In this document: piece by piece, positions 1-11,320 of the stretch
Numbering within the stretch: the stretch's first letter is position 1
How the letters are laid out: each line of letters begins with the position of its first letter
From: Ailurus styani
Lineage: Eukaryota > Chordata > Mammalia > Carnivora > Ailuridae
DNA length: 64,000 nt
Assembly (NCBI GenBank): GCA_002007465.1
Contig: LNAC01000860.1
Coordinates: 317,225-381,224, forward strand
Direction: 5' to 3'
Translations under genes and position numbers: made by a program
Notes under the pieces: generated by a model
Database searches by the model: none
Seen by the model: the letters and a program-made list of their open reading frames with translations, nothing else
What the model was told of the DNA's origin: nothing

Positions 1-373
1 GATGTTGAGCTCTAGTGATAGAGTTGCTGGTGGAGATAATCCTAAAAGGATAGTTCTGTGCAAGAAGGTGCCTATACATCCTGTTGTCTGGTCTCTCCTC
101 ATCCTATCTGAGTTTCAAAGCCTGGTTACCCAGCTTCTCATCAGTTCTGGAAGTTACCAAGTCTCCTTCGGCAGAGTTGGACTCCACTGTATGCCACCAA
201 GCACCCTTCTACCCATGCTTCTACTGTGTGGGACCCAGCAGTCTACAGTGTGGGACCGAGCAATCTACAGTGTGGGAAGGCAGTATAACCTAAGGGGATA
301 GAATAGCAGTGGCAATCTGGGATTGTCTATCCAGGTGAGGTGTGACTGAAGATAATAAAATTTCCTTTCTTTT
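1..373. other. Unassigned unique sequence with a small 22-bp tandem repeat
   Basis: No recognisable gene or interspersed repeat is seen. Short open frames here show no family resemblance. Positions 221-286 hold three imperfect 22-bp units that begin CTAC(T/A)GTGTGGGA. The stretch ends at the target-site duplication of the adjacent L1 3' end. Confidence 0.4.
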
Positions 374-390
374 AAGAAATAAGATTCCGA

Positions 391-548
391 CTGGGGGGTG
401 GGAGGGTAGGGATAGGGTGGATGGGTTATGGACATTGGGGAGGGTTTGTGCTTTGGTGAATGCTGTGAAAGGTGTAAGCCTGATGATTCACAGACCTGTA
501 CCCCTGGGGCAAATAATAATAAAAATGAATAAATAAATAAATAAATAA
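391..548 (+). mobile_element. 5'-truncated L1 (3' UTR end) with target-site duplication
   Basis: The sequence matches what I know of the carnivore L1 3' UTR: a G-rich start, then GGACATTGGGGAGGGT, then CACAGACCTGTACCCCTGGG and an (AATA)n tail. It is flanked by a 17-bp direct repeat, aagaaataagattccga at 374-390 and aagaaataggattccga at 549-565 (one mismatch). This is a classic severely 5'-truncated retrotransposition product. A second copy lies at about 7143-7266 on the other strand. Confidence 0.85.
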
Positions 549-799
549 AAGAAATAGGATTCCGAAAGCCACATTTAAATATTTAAATAACTGATGTATT
601 TATTGTGGTCATATGGAAAAAAGTGCCCACTGAGGATCGGTATTGGGACCATGGTGTCTCTACCATTAGAAGATTATTGGGCATGGAATCTTCCAGAAAG
701 ATAGAATGAAACAGCTGCCTCTCATGCCCCGGACAGCTTAAAGGAAGGAAGGATGGGTTTACATAATTTCATGCAGGTTAATGTTTGTTTGGTTTTTTT

Positions 800-1195
800 T
801 TTATTTTCCCCTTGAGACATCCTCTTTGATCCATGTTTTATTTAGAAGTGTGTTTTTAGTTTCTAAGTGTTTGAAGATTTTCCTGTTATCTTTCCATTAG
901 TGATTTCTAGTTTAATTCTATTGTGGTCAGACAACACACTCTGTATCATTACAGTTCTAAACTTGTTGAGGTTTGTTTTATGGGCCAGAATATGGTCAAT
1001 ATTGATATGTGTCTCACAGGCAATTTAAAAAATGTGTGTTCTGCAGTTGCTGGGGGGAGTATTCTATAAATGTCAGTTAGATCCTATTGGTTGAGGGTAT
1101 CGTGTATTCTCTATACTGGCTGATTTTCTGTTTAGTCATTTCGTCAAGTGTTGACAGGGGTATTGAAGTCTACAACTGTATTTGTTGATTTTTCT
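800..1195 (-). mobile_element. Antisense L1 ORF2 fragment
   Basis: The plus strand carries the familiar antisense L1 ORF2 string TTCTATTGTGGTCAGA, followed by text equivalent to the GGTCAATATTGATATG and TATAAATGTCAGTTAGATCC segments of mammalian L1. No open frame survives. The flanks to about 1640 are unassigned. Confidence 0.7.
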
Positions 1196-1647
1196 GTTTC
1201 CCCTTTAAATAGGGAAGATGTCCAGGATTTTTAGTTGTATTTAATAAGAGAAAAATATTGAGAAGAGTCCATATTGGAAAATATTGGGAAGAGTCCATCT
1301 TCCCCAAAGTGGAAATCCCCTTTCCCATGGTTCTTATAATTGAAAAATTACTTCTGGTTTGGAGACAATAGAGGCCTAATTTGGACTGAAATGTCATACC
1401 TCACTGCCTGATTGTCAGACTGGGTACCTGGTGGTTTTGAGAAAAAAAAAAGTCAGAAATACACATATTGAATCTTTGATTTAACCTCTCATCAACTATG
1501 TAACAGGGTTATTTTTCCTTAAGGAGCATGAACTACTCAAATCTTCCAAGGGTCACTGGACACTGGCTATATGTAACATTAGTTCTTGGGATCTCAGTGT
1601 ACCATTGCTTTGCACTGGTCACAATAGTCTTATGAGGGTCAAGAAAC
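1196..1647. other. Unassigned sequence between L1 and SINE
   Basis: AT-rich sequence with a poly-A run at about 1441-1451. No gene, RNA or repeat family was recognised. Confidence 0.3.
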
Positions 1648-1656
1648 AAATGGAGT

Positions 1657-1856
1657 GGGTTTTTTTTTTAAGATTTTATTTATTATCTTAGAGAGAGAGA
1701 GAATGAGAGAGAGTGAGCATGAGAAGGGGAAGGGCAGAGGGAGAAGCAGACTCCCTACCGAGCAGGGAACCAGATGCGGGACTCAATCCCGGGACGCCAG
1801 GATCATAACCTGAGCTGAAGGCAGTCGCTCAACAAACTGAGCCACCCAGGCCCCCC
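1657..1856 (-). mobile_element. Can-SINE (tRNA-Lys SINE), minus strand
   Basis: On the plus strand it reads A-tail complement (TTTTTAAGATTTTATTTAT), a GA-rich middle, then GAGCCACCCAGG, the reverse complement of the tRNA-like head. The flanking duplication is aaatggagt at 1648-1656 and 1857-1865. The long GA tract and diverged head suggest an older subfamily. Confidence 0.92.
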
Positions 1857-2010
1857 AAATGGAGTTTTGATTCACAAACGCTTCTCATAGTTCCAGAAGA
1901 TCACAAACCTTTTTTGTTATCAATTATCTGGTTGGTGAGCATGTAGTTGCAGCATATACCCTCCATCTCCTATGAACGTGCCTTCCAGATTTTGATACAA
2001 GAGCTAATAA

Positions 2011-2196
2011 GGGCACCTGGGTGGCTCAGTGGGTTAAAGCCTCTGCCTTCGGCTCGGGTCATGGTCTCAGGGTCCTGGGATCGAGGCCCGCATCAGGCTC
2101 TCTGCTTGGCAGGGAGCCTGCTTCCTCCTCTCTCTCTACCTGCTTGTAATCTCTCTCTCTGTCAAATAAATAAATAAAATCTTTTTTTAAAAAAAA
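2011..2196 (+). mobile_element. Can-SINE, young subfamily, plus strand
   Basis: The head GGGCACCTGGGTGGCTCAGT is followed by a CT-rich middle and an AAATAAATAAATAAAATC tail. It has an exact 12-bp target-site duplication, gagctaataagg, at 2001-2012 and 2197-2208. Confidence 0.95.
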
Positions 2197-2351
2197 GAGC
2201 TAATAAGGTAAAAAGAGCCAAGTTGAAGCCTATGGCTCTCCTTCTAGCTATCAAACTAATAATGCGGAGGGATTACAATTTCCATGGAGAAATGTTTAAA
2301 GTTAATGCTACCATCCCCAAAAGAAAAGTTCTGGGAAAATATGAAGATGGT

Positions 2352-2490
2352 GTTTTTTAAAAATTTTTTATTTAAATTCAGTTAGCCAACATATAGTACA
2401 CCATTAGTTTCAGATGTACTGTTCAATAATTTATCAGTTGCTCATCACATGGGGTGATGGGCATTAAGGACAGCACGTGATATGAGGGTG
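2352..2490. mobile_element. L1 3'-UTR fragments in inverted arrangement
   Basis: Positions about 2355-2448 match the antisense carnivore L1 3' UTR (GTTAGCCAACATATAGTACA). About 2449-2485 reads the same UTR in sense (GGGTGATGGGCATTAAGGA). The two orientations meet at about 2448. This is either an inverted insertion or two fragments side by side. Confidence 0.55.
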
Positions 2491-3090
2491 GTGGTATCCA
2501 TTTTATTCTTACTTAACTCTCAGATTTGGCCAGGTCGGCTGATCTTGGATTGGTCTTGGAGAATGAAAGTGAATTATTGAGGCTTAGCAGGTGGTGACTC
2601 CAATTGCATTTATTATTTGGATGTGATCTCTTTTGAGGAACAAAGCAATAAAGTTCTCCTATTGATCCACTGGAATAGTTTATCTTTCCTAGGTGGATAT
2701 CTAGCAGTATGTCATAACCATCTTACCTCAGAATTATGTCAACCGTTTGGCTCCATGCCACAATGTAGTCTACAGAGGCATGACTGTCTTACTCACTCAT
2801 AACATATTACACAGGCCAAATATCCTGGTGACATGAGCTGCTAGAATAGGAAGACAAGAACATTCTTTGGCCTTAGTAAAACTTAGATATGTCATGGAAT
2901 GGGACATAAATTCTGTGAAAGCCTACTACCTCAGAGTCTGAGAGATGTTGGGGTATTTTTTTTTCCAAAGTAAAAGACAAGTGTCCTTTGTTTACTCCAC
3001 CTTGTACTGTGTACTATGAAGAATATATGCTATATTCAGATGGATATTTAAAGCTGATAACTGAGTAGTGAGACATACTACTCAGTAGTG
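2491..3090. other. Unassigned sequence
   Basis: No gene or repeat was recognised. The 61-codon open frame at 2617-2802 has no family features. Confidence 0.3.
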
Positions 3091-3094
3091 AGAA

Positions 3095-3539
3095 ATGCCC
3101 ATGTCCTAAACCCCAGGACCTGTAAATGTTACCTTATTTGGAAAAAGAGTCTTAACAGATATAATTAAGTCAAGGATCTTGAGATGAAACCAGCCTAGAT
3201 TTAGATCATCCTTATAAAAACATGTACCCCAAATCCAGTGAATAAATATCCTCTTAGGAAAGGGAAAGATACAAGCAGACACAGAAGGGAGGCCAATGTG
3301 AAGACAGAGGCAGAGTCTGGAGTGATTCATCTACAAGCCTAGGAACGCCAAAGATTGCCACAGGCACCAGCATCTAGGACAGGCTCAGGGAGCGGATTCT
3401 CGTCAGAGCCTCCAGCAGAAACCAACCCTGCCAACTCTTTGATGTTTAATTTCCAGCCTCCAGAACAGAATAAATTCCTGCTGTTTGAAGCCAATGAGTT
3501 TGTGGTAATTTGTTACAACAGCCCTAGAAAATTAATACA
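3095..3539 (+). mobile_element. ERVL-MaLR-like solo LTR (5' end incomplete)
   Basis: It carries the ordered landmarks of a widespread mammalian MaLR-type LTR: CCTTATTTGGAAA, a GGATCTTGAGATG segment, CATCTACAAGCC, CAGCCTCCAGAACAG-AATAAA (polyadenylation signal near 3465) and a terminal GTTTGTGGTAATTTGTTAC...AATACA. The 5' TG terminus is not clear, so this is a partial copy. The exact subfamily is uncertain. Confidence 0.65.
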
Positions 3540-5457
3540 ATGTCCCAACTGGAATGGGATCCAGAACAATTTTCCCTAGATGGTACAGATTGCAGTCCAA
3601 GCAGATCCAACGAATGGCACTTAAAGCCTTGGAGGTCGATCAAGATATTGTAGGAGACAGTGACAAACTCCAGGAGGAGAGTCTCAGACCACTGAGGTTT
3701 TCGTCAAGTTACTCTTTAGCAGGAATTTATTCTCTTCGACAGAAAGAGCTTTTGGGTTAATATTGGGAATTGAACTCTTGGTTATGGAAAACCACAGGAC
3801 CCTAGGCCCTGAGTCACTCATTAGGACCTGTGTATCTATTCCATTCAGCAAAGCATCACCGCGTGCAAACAGTATGTAAAAGATTAGGCCTGAGCAGGCC
3901 CTACAGGCACAGATAAATTGTATCAGCATATGACTCACATTTCTCTTATGCTTACTTTTGCCATATCCTATTAAGCTAAATTCTCAATTAGTCAATGTAA
4001 AGACCAAGAAATCCAGGGACTTTTCAGACTGCAAAAGCTTAATGTTCCCCCTGGAGGCTGTGGCAGAGACACGAATGTAAGTCCTAATTCAGCCCAGCCT
4101 GAGGTGGCAGGAGAAAGCACGCATTCTTCCATGACACTGGGAAAAGCAGCTCCAAACAAGACTCTGTGCTTGTTTGTCAACCAGATTATAGTAAGGCTGC
4201 AAGTACAGTGCTGAAAGAAATCCAGCCAAGAGTCCAGAAAAATGTAGAACTTCAGAAAGTAGGAGAGAATGATGTGATGAGAGAGAGAGGGAGAGAGACC
4301 TTCAGAAGGAGGATGGACTTTGTGAAGAAGGTTTGAGAAGAAGGCGGGAGGGCCCAGAGGGAGAGAGAATACAGGACTCTGTAGCTCAGGTAGCTTATTC
4401 CAGCTGGTTTCCCTGAGGAAGGAGTGCCTGGAATTGGGGAGGAGGAGCATGGTAGAAATGATAGGACTATCTGGGCCTAATTAAAATCTGAGTAATGCTG
4501 AAATTCTTAAAGCAATACAGACTCCAGGAGTCTATGGTGACCTTCCTGAATATGACCCAGAATCTTACAGGCGAATTGATAAAACAGAATAATTCAGTGT
4601 TTACTGTGATGTATAATGCTCGTCCTCCCACCAGATCTCCTTGGATCCCTTTTATTTTATTTCTGGGGTCCTAGGACTTTGAGGAGCTTTTGCTCCCAAT
4701 AGCTAGCACCTGAAGCTCTTCCCTCTTCCCACCCCCCAAAGGATTGGCCTGGCAGAGTCTGGGAATTTCCTTTCTTCTAAGCCAGTGACTGATAGATTTG
4801 GGAGTTTGAAAGCTCCATGCCTGTTGTCTTGGGTCAGGACAGGGCTGAGCTGTAAATTATACTCCAGTGATCCAGTGATCCCCACCATGGGATAAACCTG
4901 AATCGATTATCTGTAAAACTTCACCTGAAGACATATCCTGATTTGGCTTCCTCCTTTTTCTTTTCCTGATTTTCTGACTTTCTCAGAAATTTGCCTTTGG
5001 GATGATTTCATTCATAAGTAGCCTCTACAACACTCCCTGTCTTAGAGTCTGAGGTAGGGCCAGTGGACCTGAGACAACTATGAATCTCACCAGTAAATGG
5101 TCACTTGAATTGGGAAGTCAAGCTTCATGTCTTTTAAACAAATAAAGCCTTTGCTGAAAGAAAAACAACACAGATCTCTTAAAGAGGGACACAGTCATGC
5201 AAGCAGCTAACATCTGGCCTTTTAATAAAGTAAGTCAGGGGACTTTGAAGACAGTCCTTACTGCCTGCCCCAACACAGCAGAAACATTGTACAACTGATT
5301 TGCCATTAGGCTTTTCAAGTGTGTTTTCCTCCTGGGAATTACAAAATTCATACACTCATGGCATGTGAAAAATATTTAAAACACCAAGGAAAGCAGATGG
5401 TAATTCACACCTTGTTTTCTTTACTAATAGTTCAGTTGGTCTCTTTGAATGTGTTGC
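3540..5457. other. Unassigned, mostly unique sequence
   Basis: No splice-supported exon, RNA gene or repeat was recognised in about 1.9 kb. The longest open frame (3992-4450, minus, 152 codons) crosses a GA-rich stretch and shows no domain, so I treat it as chance. Confidence 0.3.
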
Positions 5458-5839
5458 TGTATGAGTTTACTAGGACCGCCATAATAAAGTACCACTGACT
5501 GGGGGTCTAAGCAACGGAAATTTATTTTCTCATAGTTCTGGAGGCTAGAAATCCAAGATCAAGGTAGAGGTAGATTTGGTTTTTTTCTAGGGGTTTGCTC
5601 CTTGGCTTACAAATGGCTGCCTTCCCTCTCTGTGTGGATGTCCCTGGGGTCCCTTGGTGTGTCCAAACTTCCTTTTCTTTTTGAGACATCAGTCAGATTG
5701 AATTAGGTTCACCCTAATTGTCTCAGTTTAGCTTAATCACTCTTTAAAATGCCCTATCTTCAAATACATTCACATTCTGAGTTACCTGGGGTTAGGACAT
5801 CAACATAAATTTTGGAGGAACACGGTTTCTCCCATAACA
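5458..5839 (-). mobile_element. ERVL-MaLR-like solo LTR with intact 5-bp TSD
   Basis: The sequence runs TG...CA and reads, in antisense, the standard MaLR-type LTR: TGTATGAGTTTACTAGG, AAATTTATTTTCTCATAGTTC (contains the antisense AATAAA), CCAAACTTCC and CCATAACA. It is bounded by the 5-bp direct repeat gttgc at 5453-5457 and 5840-5844, the size expected for ERVL-class integration. It is therefore a complete solo LTR. Confidence 0.8.
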
Positions 5840-5844
5840 GTTGC

Positions 5845-6236
5845 ATAGGGCTTAAGAATTTCAAGTGTGAAATATTTCTTTGAATGAAAGATGGTTTAAT
5901 CAGAGGAAAATACTGCTTACTATTTACACAGACAAACCTAGAGTTTGTTTTAAGGCTATGGAGTTTTCATTTGTTCTTAAACCATCTTGTGTCTTAAAGC
6001 CTTTATTTTAATAAGAGAAAAGTTGGCCCATTTGTGTAGGATTTAAGTGGAGATTTGAATTACCTGCTGGGGATACAGCCATTTTATTATTATATCACAT
6101 TAGTCCCCATGAAGAAATCAGAAATAGGCTGGCTGAGAATTGAAATCTTACAATGTGGTAAAGAGCATCATTTTGTAATTGTATGGTAGGATTGATTTAT
6201 AATCAAGCAATCTTATATTTGCTCTTGCCCAATATA
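5845..6236. other. Unassigned AT-rich sequence
   Basis: No gene or repeat was recognised. Confidence 0.3.
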
Positions 6237-6255
6237 AAACTCAATTATGTATTTT

Positions 6256-6457
6256 TTTTTAAATATTTTTAAAGCTTTTATTTATTTATTTGACAGAGAG
6301 ACACCGCAAGAGAGGGAACACAAGCAGGGAGAGTGGGAAAGGGAGAAGCAGGCTTCCTGCTGAGCAGGGAGCCCCATGCGGGGCTTGATCCCAGGAACCT
6401 GGGATCATGACCTGAGCCAAAGGCAAACGCTTAATGACTGAGCCACTCAGGCACCCC
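6256..6457 (-). mobile_element. Can-SINE, minus strand
   Basis: The plus strand shows the tail complement (TTTATTTATTTATTTGACAG), GCAGGCTTCCTGCTGAGC and GAGCCACTCAGGCACCCC. An imperfect duplication (aaactcaattatgta against aaactaaagtatgt) flanks it. Confidence 0.9.
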
Positions 6458-7134
6458 AAACTAAAGTATGTTTTAAAAAGAAAGAAAAAGTTAGTGAAAG
6501 ACAGTTCTGGAAGGCTGCAGGATGGCCCAGAGCTGAAATCTTCATGTGTGACATGAGGGTCACCCCAGTGATTAAGGGTTCCCAGCTGCCAAAGGGCTGG
6601 CTGAAGGCAAAGTAGACGTGGAGAGGGCTCTGGTACAGGGAAGCTGTCAATATTACCCACAGTAGAGACCTACCGCAGAGAAGACGACTAGAGCCATGAC
6701 CCAGAGCTTCCTTCCTTATTGTATCATGTCAGTGTTTTAACTTCCTTCTTTTAAATCTCTTTCGACCAAGTTTACATATGCATTAGTGTCCTCTGACTTT
6801 GTCGTGACTTCGTGGTTTGCAAAATATCAGAACAAGCTTGCTAGAGAACGAAAACCAAAGGAATAGACGTCGGTCAGTGTCAGTCAGGGGTCTGGGGCTG
6901 GAGCTCGGACAGCGTGGAGAGATTTTAATGGCTTGGTTTGGGAAGTAGAATGTTTTAAGTGGTAGGAAGGCAGACTGTTTTTATGTGAGGCAGAAGCTTT
7001 TTGCATCATATACGTTGTTTTCCTTTTGCTTTTGAAACGCAGTTCTGGCAAACAGTGAGGTGGGAAGTGGTAGAAAAGGGTCTCTTCTTTCGGCTACTCT
7101 TGACTGTATGAGACTTTTGTTTGGTTTTGTTTTC
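6458..7134. other. Unassigned sequence
   Basis: No gene or repeat was recognised between the SINE and the L1 3' end. Confidence 0.3.
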
Positions 7135-7147
7135 CTAAGACCCTTAT

Positions 7148-7266
7148 TTTTATTTATTTATTTATTTACTTATTATTATTTGCCCCAGGGCTACAGGTCT
7201 GTGAATTATCAGGCTTACACCTTTCACAGCAGTCACCATAGCACAAACCCTCCCCAATGTCCATAG
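7148..7266 (-). mobile_element. 5'-truncated L1 3' end, minus strand
   Basis: This is the reverse complement of the L1 3' UTR seen at 391-548, including TGCCCCAGGGCTACAGGTCT and CCTCCCCAATGTCCA, with (TTTA)n as the tail. The sequence aagacccttattttt (from about 7137) and aagagccttattttt (from about 7272) form a likely target-site duplication. Confidence 0.75.
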
Positions 7267-7379
7267 AGTGGAAGAGCCTTATTTTTTGAAAGAATCTCTT
7301 CCCTGGGTATCCTGGGGTGACATGGAGTATGCCTCACAAAGCAGAAGAGTCAGGTACTCATAGAAGTCACTGTGGTGGG

Positions 7380-7633
7380 GGTGCCTGGGGGGGTTGAGTC
7401 ATTAAGTGTCTGCCTTTGGCTCAGGTCAAGATCCCATCATGATCCAAGGGTCCCAAGATCGAGTGCCCCGTGATGGAGTCCGCACCCCCCCACACCCGTA
7501 ATTGAGTCCCGAGTGATGGAGCCCAGTGTCAGGCTCCCTGCTCAGCGGGAATCCTGCTTCTCCCTGTCCCACTCCCCCTGCCTGTGTTGCCTCTCTCACT
7601 GTGTCTCTCTGTCAAATTAAAAATAAATAAATA

Positions 7634-7672
<39 letters not shown>

Positions 7673-7673
7673 G
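7380..7673 (+). mobile_element. Can-SINE with internal insertion and long (AAAT)n tail
   Basis: The diverged head GGTGCCTGGGGGGGTTGAG leads to a C-rich insertion around 7480-7500 that lengthens the middle, then GTCAGGCTCCCTGCTCAGCG and a tail of about 45 bp of AAAT repeats. The imperfect duplication aagtcactgtggtggg / aagtcatggcggtggg lies at 7364-7379 and 7674-7689. Confidence 0.88.
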
Positions 7674-7689
7674 TAAGTCATGGCGGTGG

Positions 7690-9190
7690 GAGAGTGGGCA
7701 GATAATGGAGGGTTCGCTAAGAAGACACTTGCCACCAGGCTTTTGATTCTTGGGAGAACAGTTGCGGGTTTCGCCACTTTGAGGTGACGAGAGCTGAGGC
7801 CAGGTGTCTCCTGTGTTCTGTGTGTCCAGTGGCAACGGTACCAGGGTTGGGGACCTCACCCATGCTCCTGCTGTGTTTTGAGCTTACCTGTCTTTTTTAG
7901 GTACCAGGGAAGATTTTTTTAGAACCAAAGGAGATTCAGCCCTGTTGCTGAGTCTGGTTATCTGGTCTTCTGAATTTTGGGAGTTGCCCCAAAGCCTTGC
8001 AAATAAATTCCTTTTTACTTGAGTTAGTAAAGTTCTTTTGCTGTGGCTTGTAGCAATAAATTCCAACAAATAACCTTTCTTTTTGCACTCATACTTTCAG
8101 CTTTCCCTCCTCGATTTCCAAACTTAGTTCTCTCACCTGAGCCTAGATATCTTTCCCTTTCTGCCTTTTCAGGAATGTTCTCATTTTGGACGTCCTCCTT
8201 CCCATAACTTTCTGCAGCAAAGATACCTCTAACCAACACCTCCCCCACCCCAGCCCTTTCCTCTGACTTCTGGCCCAGGACACTCTTCTGTCTCACCCTG
8301 GAACCCTTTGGCTTCATTTCTTTGTGTTGGCTACTTCCTCCTCCTTGTTCACGCCCCTGTCTGGGCTTCTTTTTCCTTTTTCATAAGATTTCTTATTCAT
8401 TATACTGTGTAACACCTAAAGCACCTGTTCCAAAAGTGAGGATTTTGGCTAACTGCAGCTGTGCCCCAAGGATCGGCCCAAGGCTTGCAGCTCTTCTCTT
8501 GCTTAAAACATTGTGTGGAAGTACCCATTCGTTCTCACCAGGATGTCTCTTTACCCCTGGACCCAATCTCTCTTCTGCGTGTTTTGACATAAGGACCATC
8601 CTTTCTACAAACATTGCTTGTAGTGTCATTACCCCCATCTCTCCATACTGAAGCCTTAGAAACACCTCTGATCCTTTTCTATGTCCAATACCCCAAGTTC
8701 CATCCTCAACCTGTCTTATCTCTTGTCCTTCCTTTCCATTCCTCTATCGCTTCCTGCATCCAGACCATCTTCATCTGACATCGGGTCATTTCTGAGATGA
8801 TTATCTTTCTTCTAATGACTTTTGTTCTCATCTCTCTCATACACATCCAATAAAGATTAGTGTTCAAAAATATAATGAATATAATACGAGTTTTTAAAAT
8901 CAGGTACTACTTTGGCTTGGGGTAAACATTGTCCTTTTTCAAGTTGTTACCATGTTGTTTTCAGCCTGAATTACGTTAGCGAGATGCTGATCACTGAGCA
9001 TCCAATGTGATTGACTATCTCTCTGATATGATTGACGAAGTGTAGTGGAGGGATTTTTTGGAAGATGAGGAGGTCAACATTTTGTACTGTAAAGGACTAA
9101 TTAGTTAGTGTATAATTAACTAAATTCACATAATTGCACAAGAGATTGCTAGATATTTTAATCTTGCAAATCCGCAGCTCTATGCCCAGG
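7690..9190. other. Unassigned sequence, pyrimidine-rich in part
   Basis: Positions about 8090-8850 are strongly C/T-rich on the plus strand. Open frames of 90-109 codons here lack any recognisable domain. No repeat family was confidently assigned. Confidence 0.3.
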
Positions 9191-9299
9191 GAATATAACC
9201 CCATTCCTTCCATCCCTCAGCCCTTGGCAGCCATGGTTCCACTTTCTGTTTGTAGGAGTTTGACTACTTTATTTTTTATTTTTATTTTATTTTTATTTT

Positions 9300-9489
9300 T
9301 TTTAAAGATTTTATTTATTTATTTGACAGAGAGAGAGCGATCACAAGTAGGCAGAGAGGCAGGCGGAGAGGAGGAAGCAGGCTCCCTGCTGAGCAGAAAG
9401 CCCAATGTGGGGCTCGATCCCAGGACCCTGAGATCATGACCTGAGCTGAAGGCAGAGGCTTTAACCCACTGAGCCACCCAGGCGCCCCA
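9300..9489 (-). mobile_element. Can-SINE, young subfamily, nested in L1
   Basis: It carries the minus-strand signature AAAGATTTTATTTATTTATT, ATCACAAGTAGGCAGAG, GGCTTTAACCCACTGAGCC and CAGGCGCCCC. The flanking duplication is atttttattttattttt. It splits an ancient L1 fragment. Confidence 0.94.
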
Positions 9490-9552
9490 ATTTTTATTTT
9501 ATTTTTCAACGACTTTAGAGATCTCATATAAGGGGACTCAGACAATATCTGG

Positions 9553-9583
9553 TGTGTGTGCGTGTGTGTGTGTGTGTGTGTGT
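9553..9583. repeat. (GT)n microsatellite
   Basis: About 31 bp of GT dinucleotide with one C interruption. Confidence 0.95.
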
Positions 9584-10084
9584 GGCTTACTTTACGTAGC
9601 ATAATATCCTTAATGTTCATCCATATTGTAGCGTGTGACAGAATTTCCTTCACTTTAAAGAACAATATTACATTTTCTTTACTCATTCATACCACATTCT
9701 GTGAGCCCATCTATCCGTCCACTGGTGGACATTTGGATGGCTTTCCCCCGTGGGCTACTGGGAATAGTGCTCTATGAACCTAGAAATTCAGATACCTCTG
9801 TCAGATTCAGATTTCAGTTTTGGGTGATACATACTCAGAAGGGTGATTACCGGATCATATAGTATTTTTTATTTTTGGAAGAAACGCCCCACCATTTTCC
9901 ACAGCAGCTGCACTGTTTCACATTCCCACCCAACAGTGCTCCAATTTCTTCATATCCCTCCACAGCCCTGCCTCGCACAGCGAAGTCTTTTGTGACAAGA
10001 AGGGTCAGCTGATGTGGCAAACTTCGTCGTTGTCTTCTTTTAAGAAATTGCCACAACTTTCTATCAACCACTACCCTGATCAGC

Positions 10085-10402
10085 GTTCATCAATACTGAA
10101 ACGAGACCCTTCCCCCAGCTAAAAGATTACAGCTTGCTAAAAGCTCGGATGAGGGTTTTAGCATCTTTTAACAAGAAAATATTTTTAATTAAACATGGCT
10201 TAACTTTTATTTTTTTAGAGATAATGCTATTGCACACTTACTGGATTACAGTGTCACGTAATAAACATAACTTTTATATGCACTGGGAAATCTGAAAAAA
10301 GTGATTTCCAGAAAAATATTATTGAATTATTTGCTTTACGGTGGCATTTGCTTTATTGTGGTAGTCTGGAACTAAATCTGCACGATCTCTGAGGTCTGCC
10401 TG
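10085..10402 (+). mobile_element. Tigger1-like DNA transposon, 3' terminal fragment
   Basis: The sequence resembles the Tigger1 end: GATAATGCTATTGCACACTT, ACATAACTTTTATATGCACT, GCTTTATTGTGGTAGTCTGG, and a terminal inverted repeat ending GAGGTCTGCCTG followed by TA, the mariner-type target dinucleotide. The 5' part and any transposase frame are missing. The element ends about 30 bp before the 120-bp tandem array. Confidence 0.75.
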
Positions 10403-10434
10403 TACTAAATAAGTGGATATGAATGAATGCAGTA

Positions 10435-10439
10435 GCGCG

Positions 10440-10480
<41 letters not shown>

Positions 10481-10563
10481 CTTTAGATTGAATAGACCTA
10501 AGTCTGCTGGTCGGTTTTTGTGCCCTTCCCCGGCCTGCGCTCCCACACCCTCTGGTGCGCGCG

Positions 10564-10600
<37 letters not shown>

Positions 10601-10683
10601 CTTTAGATTGAATAGACCTAAGTCTGCTGGTCGGTTTTTGTGCCCTTCCCCGGCCTGCGCTCCCACACCCTCTGGTGCGCGCG

Positions 10684-10720
<37 letters not shown>

Positions 10721-10803
10721 CTTTAGATTGAATAGACCTAAGTCTGCTGGTCGGTTTTTGTGCCCTTCCCCGGCCTGCGCTCCCACACCCTCTGGTGCGC
10801 GCG

Positions 10804-10840
<37 letters not shown>

Positions 10841-10923
10841 CTTTAGATTGAATAGACCTAAGTCTGCTGGTCGGTTTTTGTGCCCTTCCCCGGCCTGCGC
10901 TCCCACACCCTCTGGTGCGCGCG

Positions 10924-10960
<37 letters not shown>

Positions 10961-11043
10961 CTTTAGATTGAATAGACCTAAGTCTGCTGGTCGGTTTTTG
11001 TGCCCTTCCCCGGCCTGCGCTCCCACACCCTCTGGTGCGCGCG

Positions 11044-11080
<37 letters not shown>

Positions 11081-11163
11081 CTTTAGATTGAATAGACCTA
11101 AGTCTGCTGGTCGGTTTTTGTGCCCTTCCCCGGCCTGCGCTCCCACACCCTCTGGTGCGCGCG

Positions 11164-11200
<37 letters not shown>

Positions 11201-11283
11201 CTTTAGATTGAATAGACCTAAGTCTGCTGGTCGGTTTTTGTGCCCTTCCCCGGCCTGCGCTCCCACACCCTCTGGTGCGCGCG

Positions 11284-11320
<37 letters not shown>

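Larger units (their letters stand above)
9195..10080 (-). mobile_element. Ancient L1 (L1M-type) fragment, antisense, split by a SINE
   Basis: The plus strand reads antisense L1 text: CCCTTGGCAGCCATGGTTCC and GGAGTTTGACTAC before the SINE, then ATCTCATATAAG, TTCATCCATATTGTAGC, CATACTCAGAAGGGTGATTA and CCACAGCAGCTGCACTG after it. The Can-SINE at 9300-9489 interrupts it cleanly, so the two halves are one older element. A (GT)n microsatellite sits within it at 9553-9583. Confidence 0.75.

Noticed and set aside
3992..4450. 152-codon minus-strand ORF
   Set aside because: No domain or family resemblance; it crosses a GA-rich stretch. Open frames of this length are expected by chance in 64 kb.
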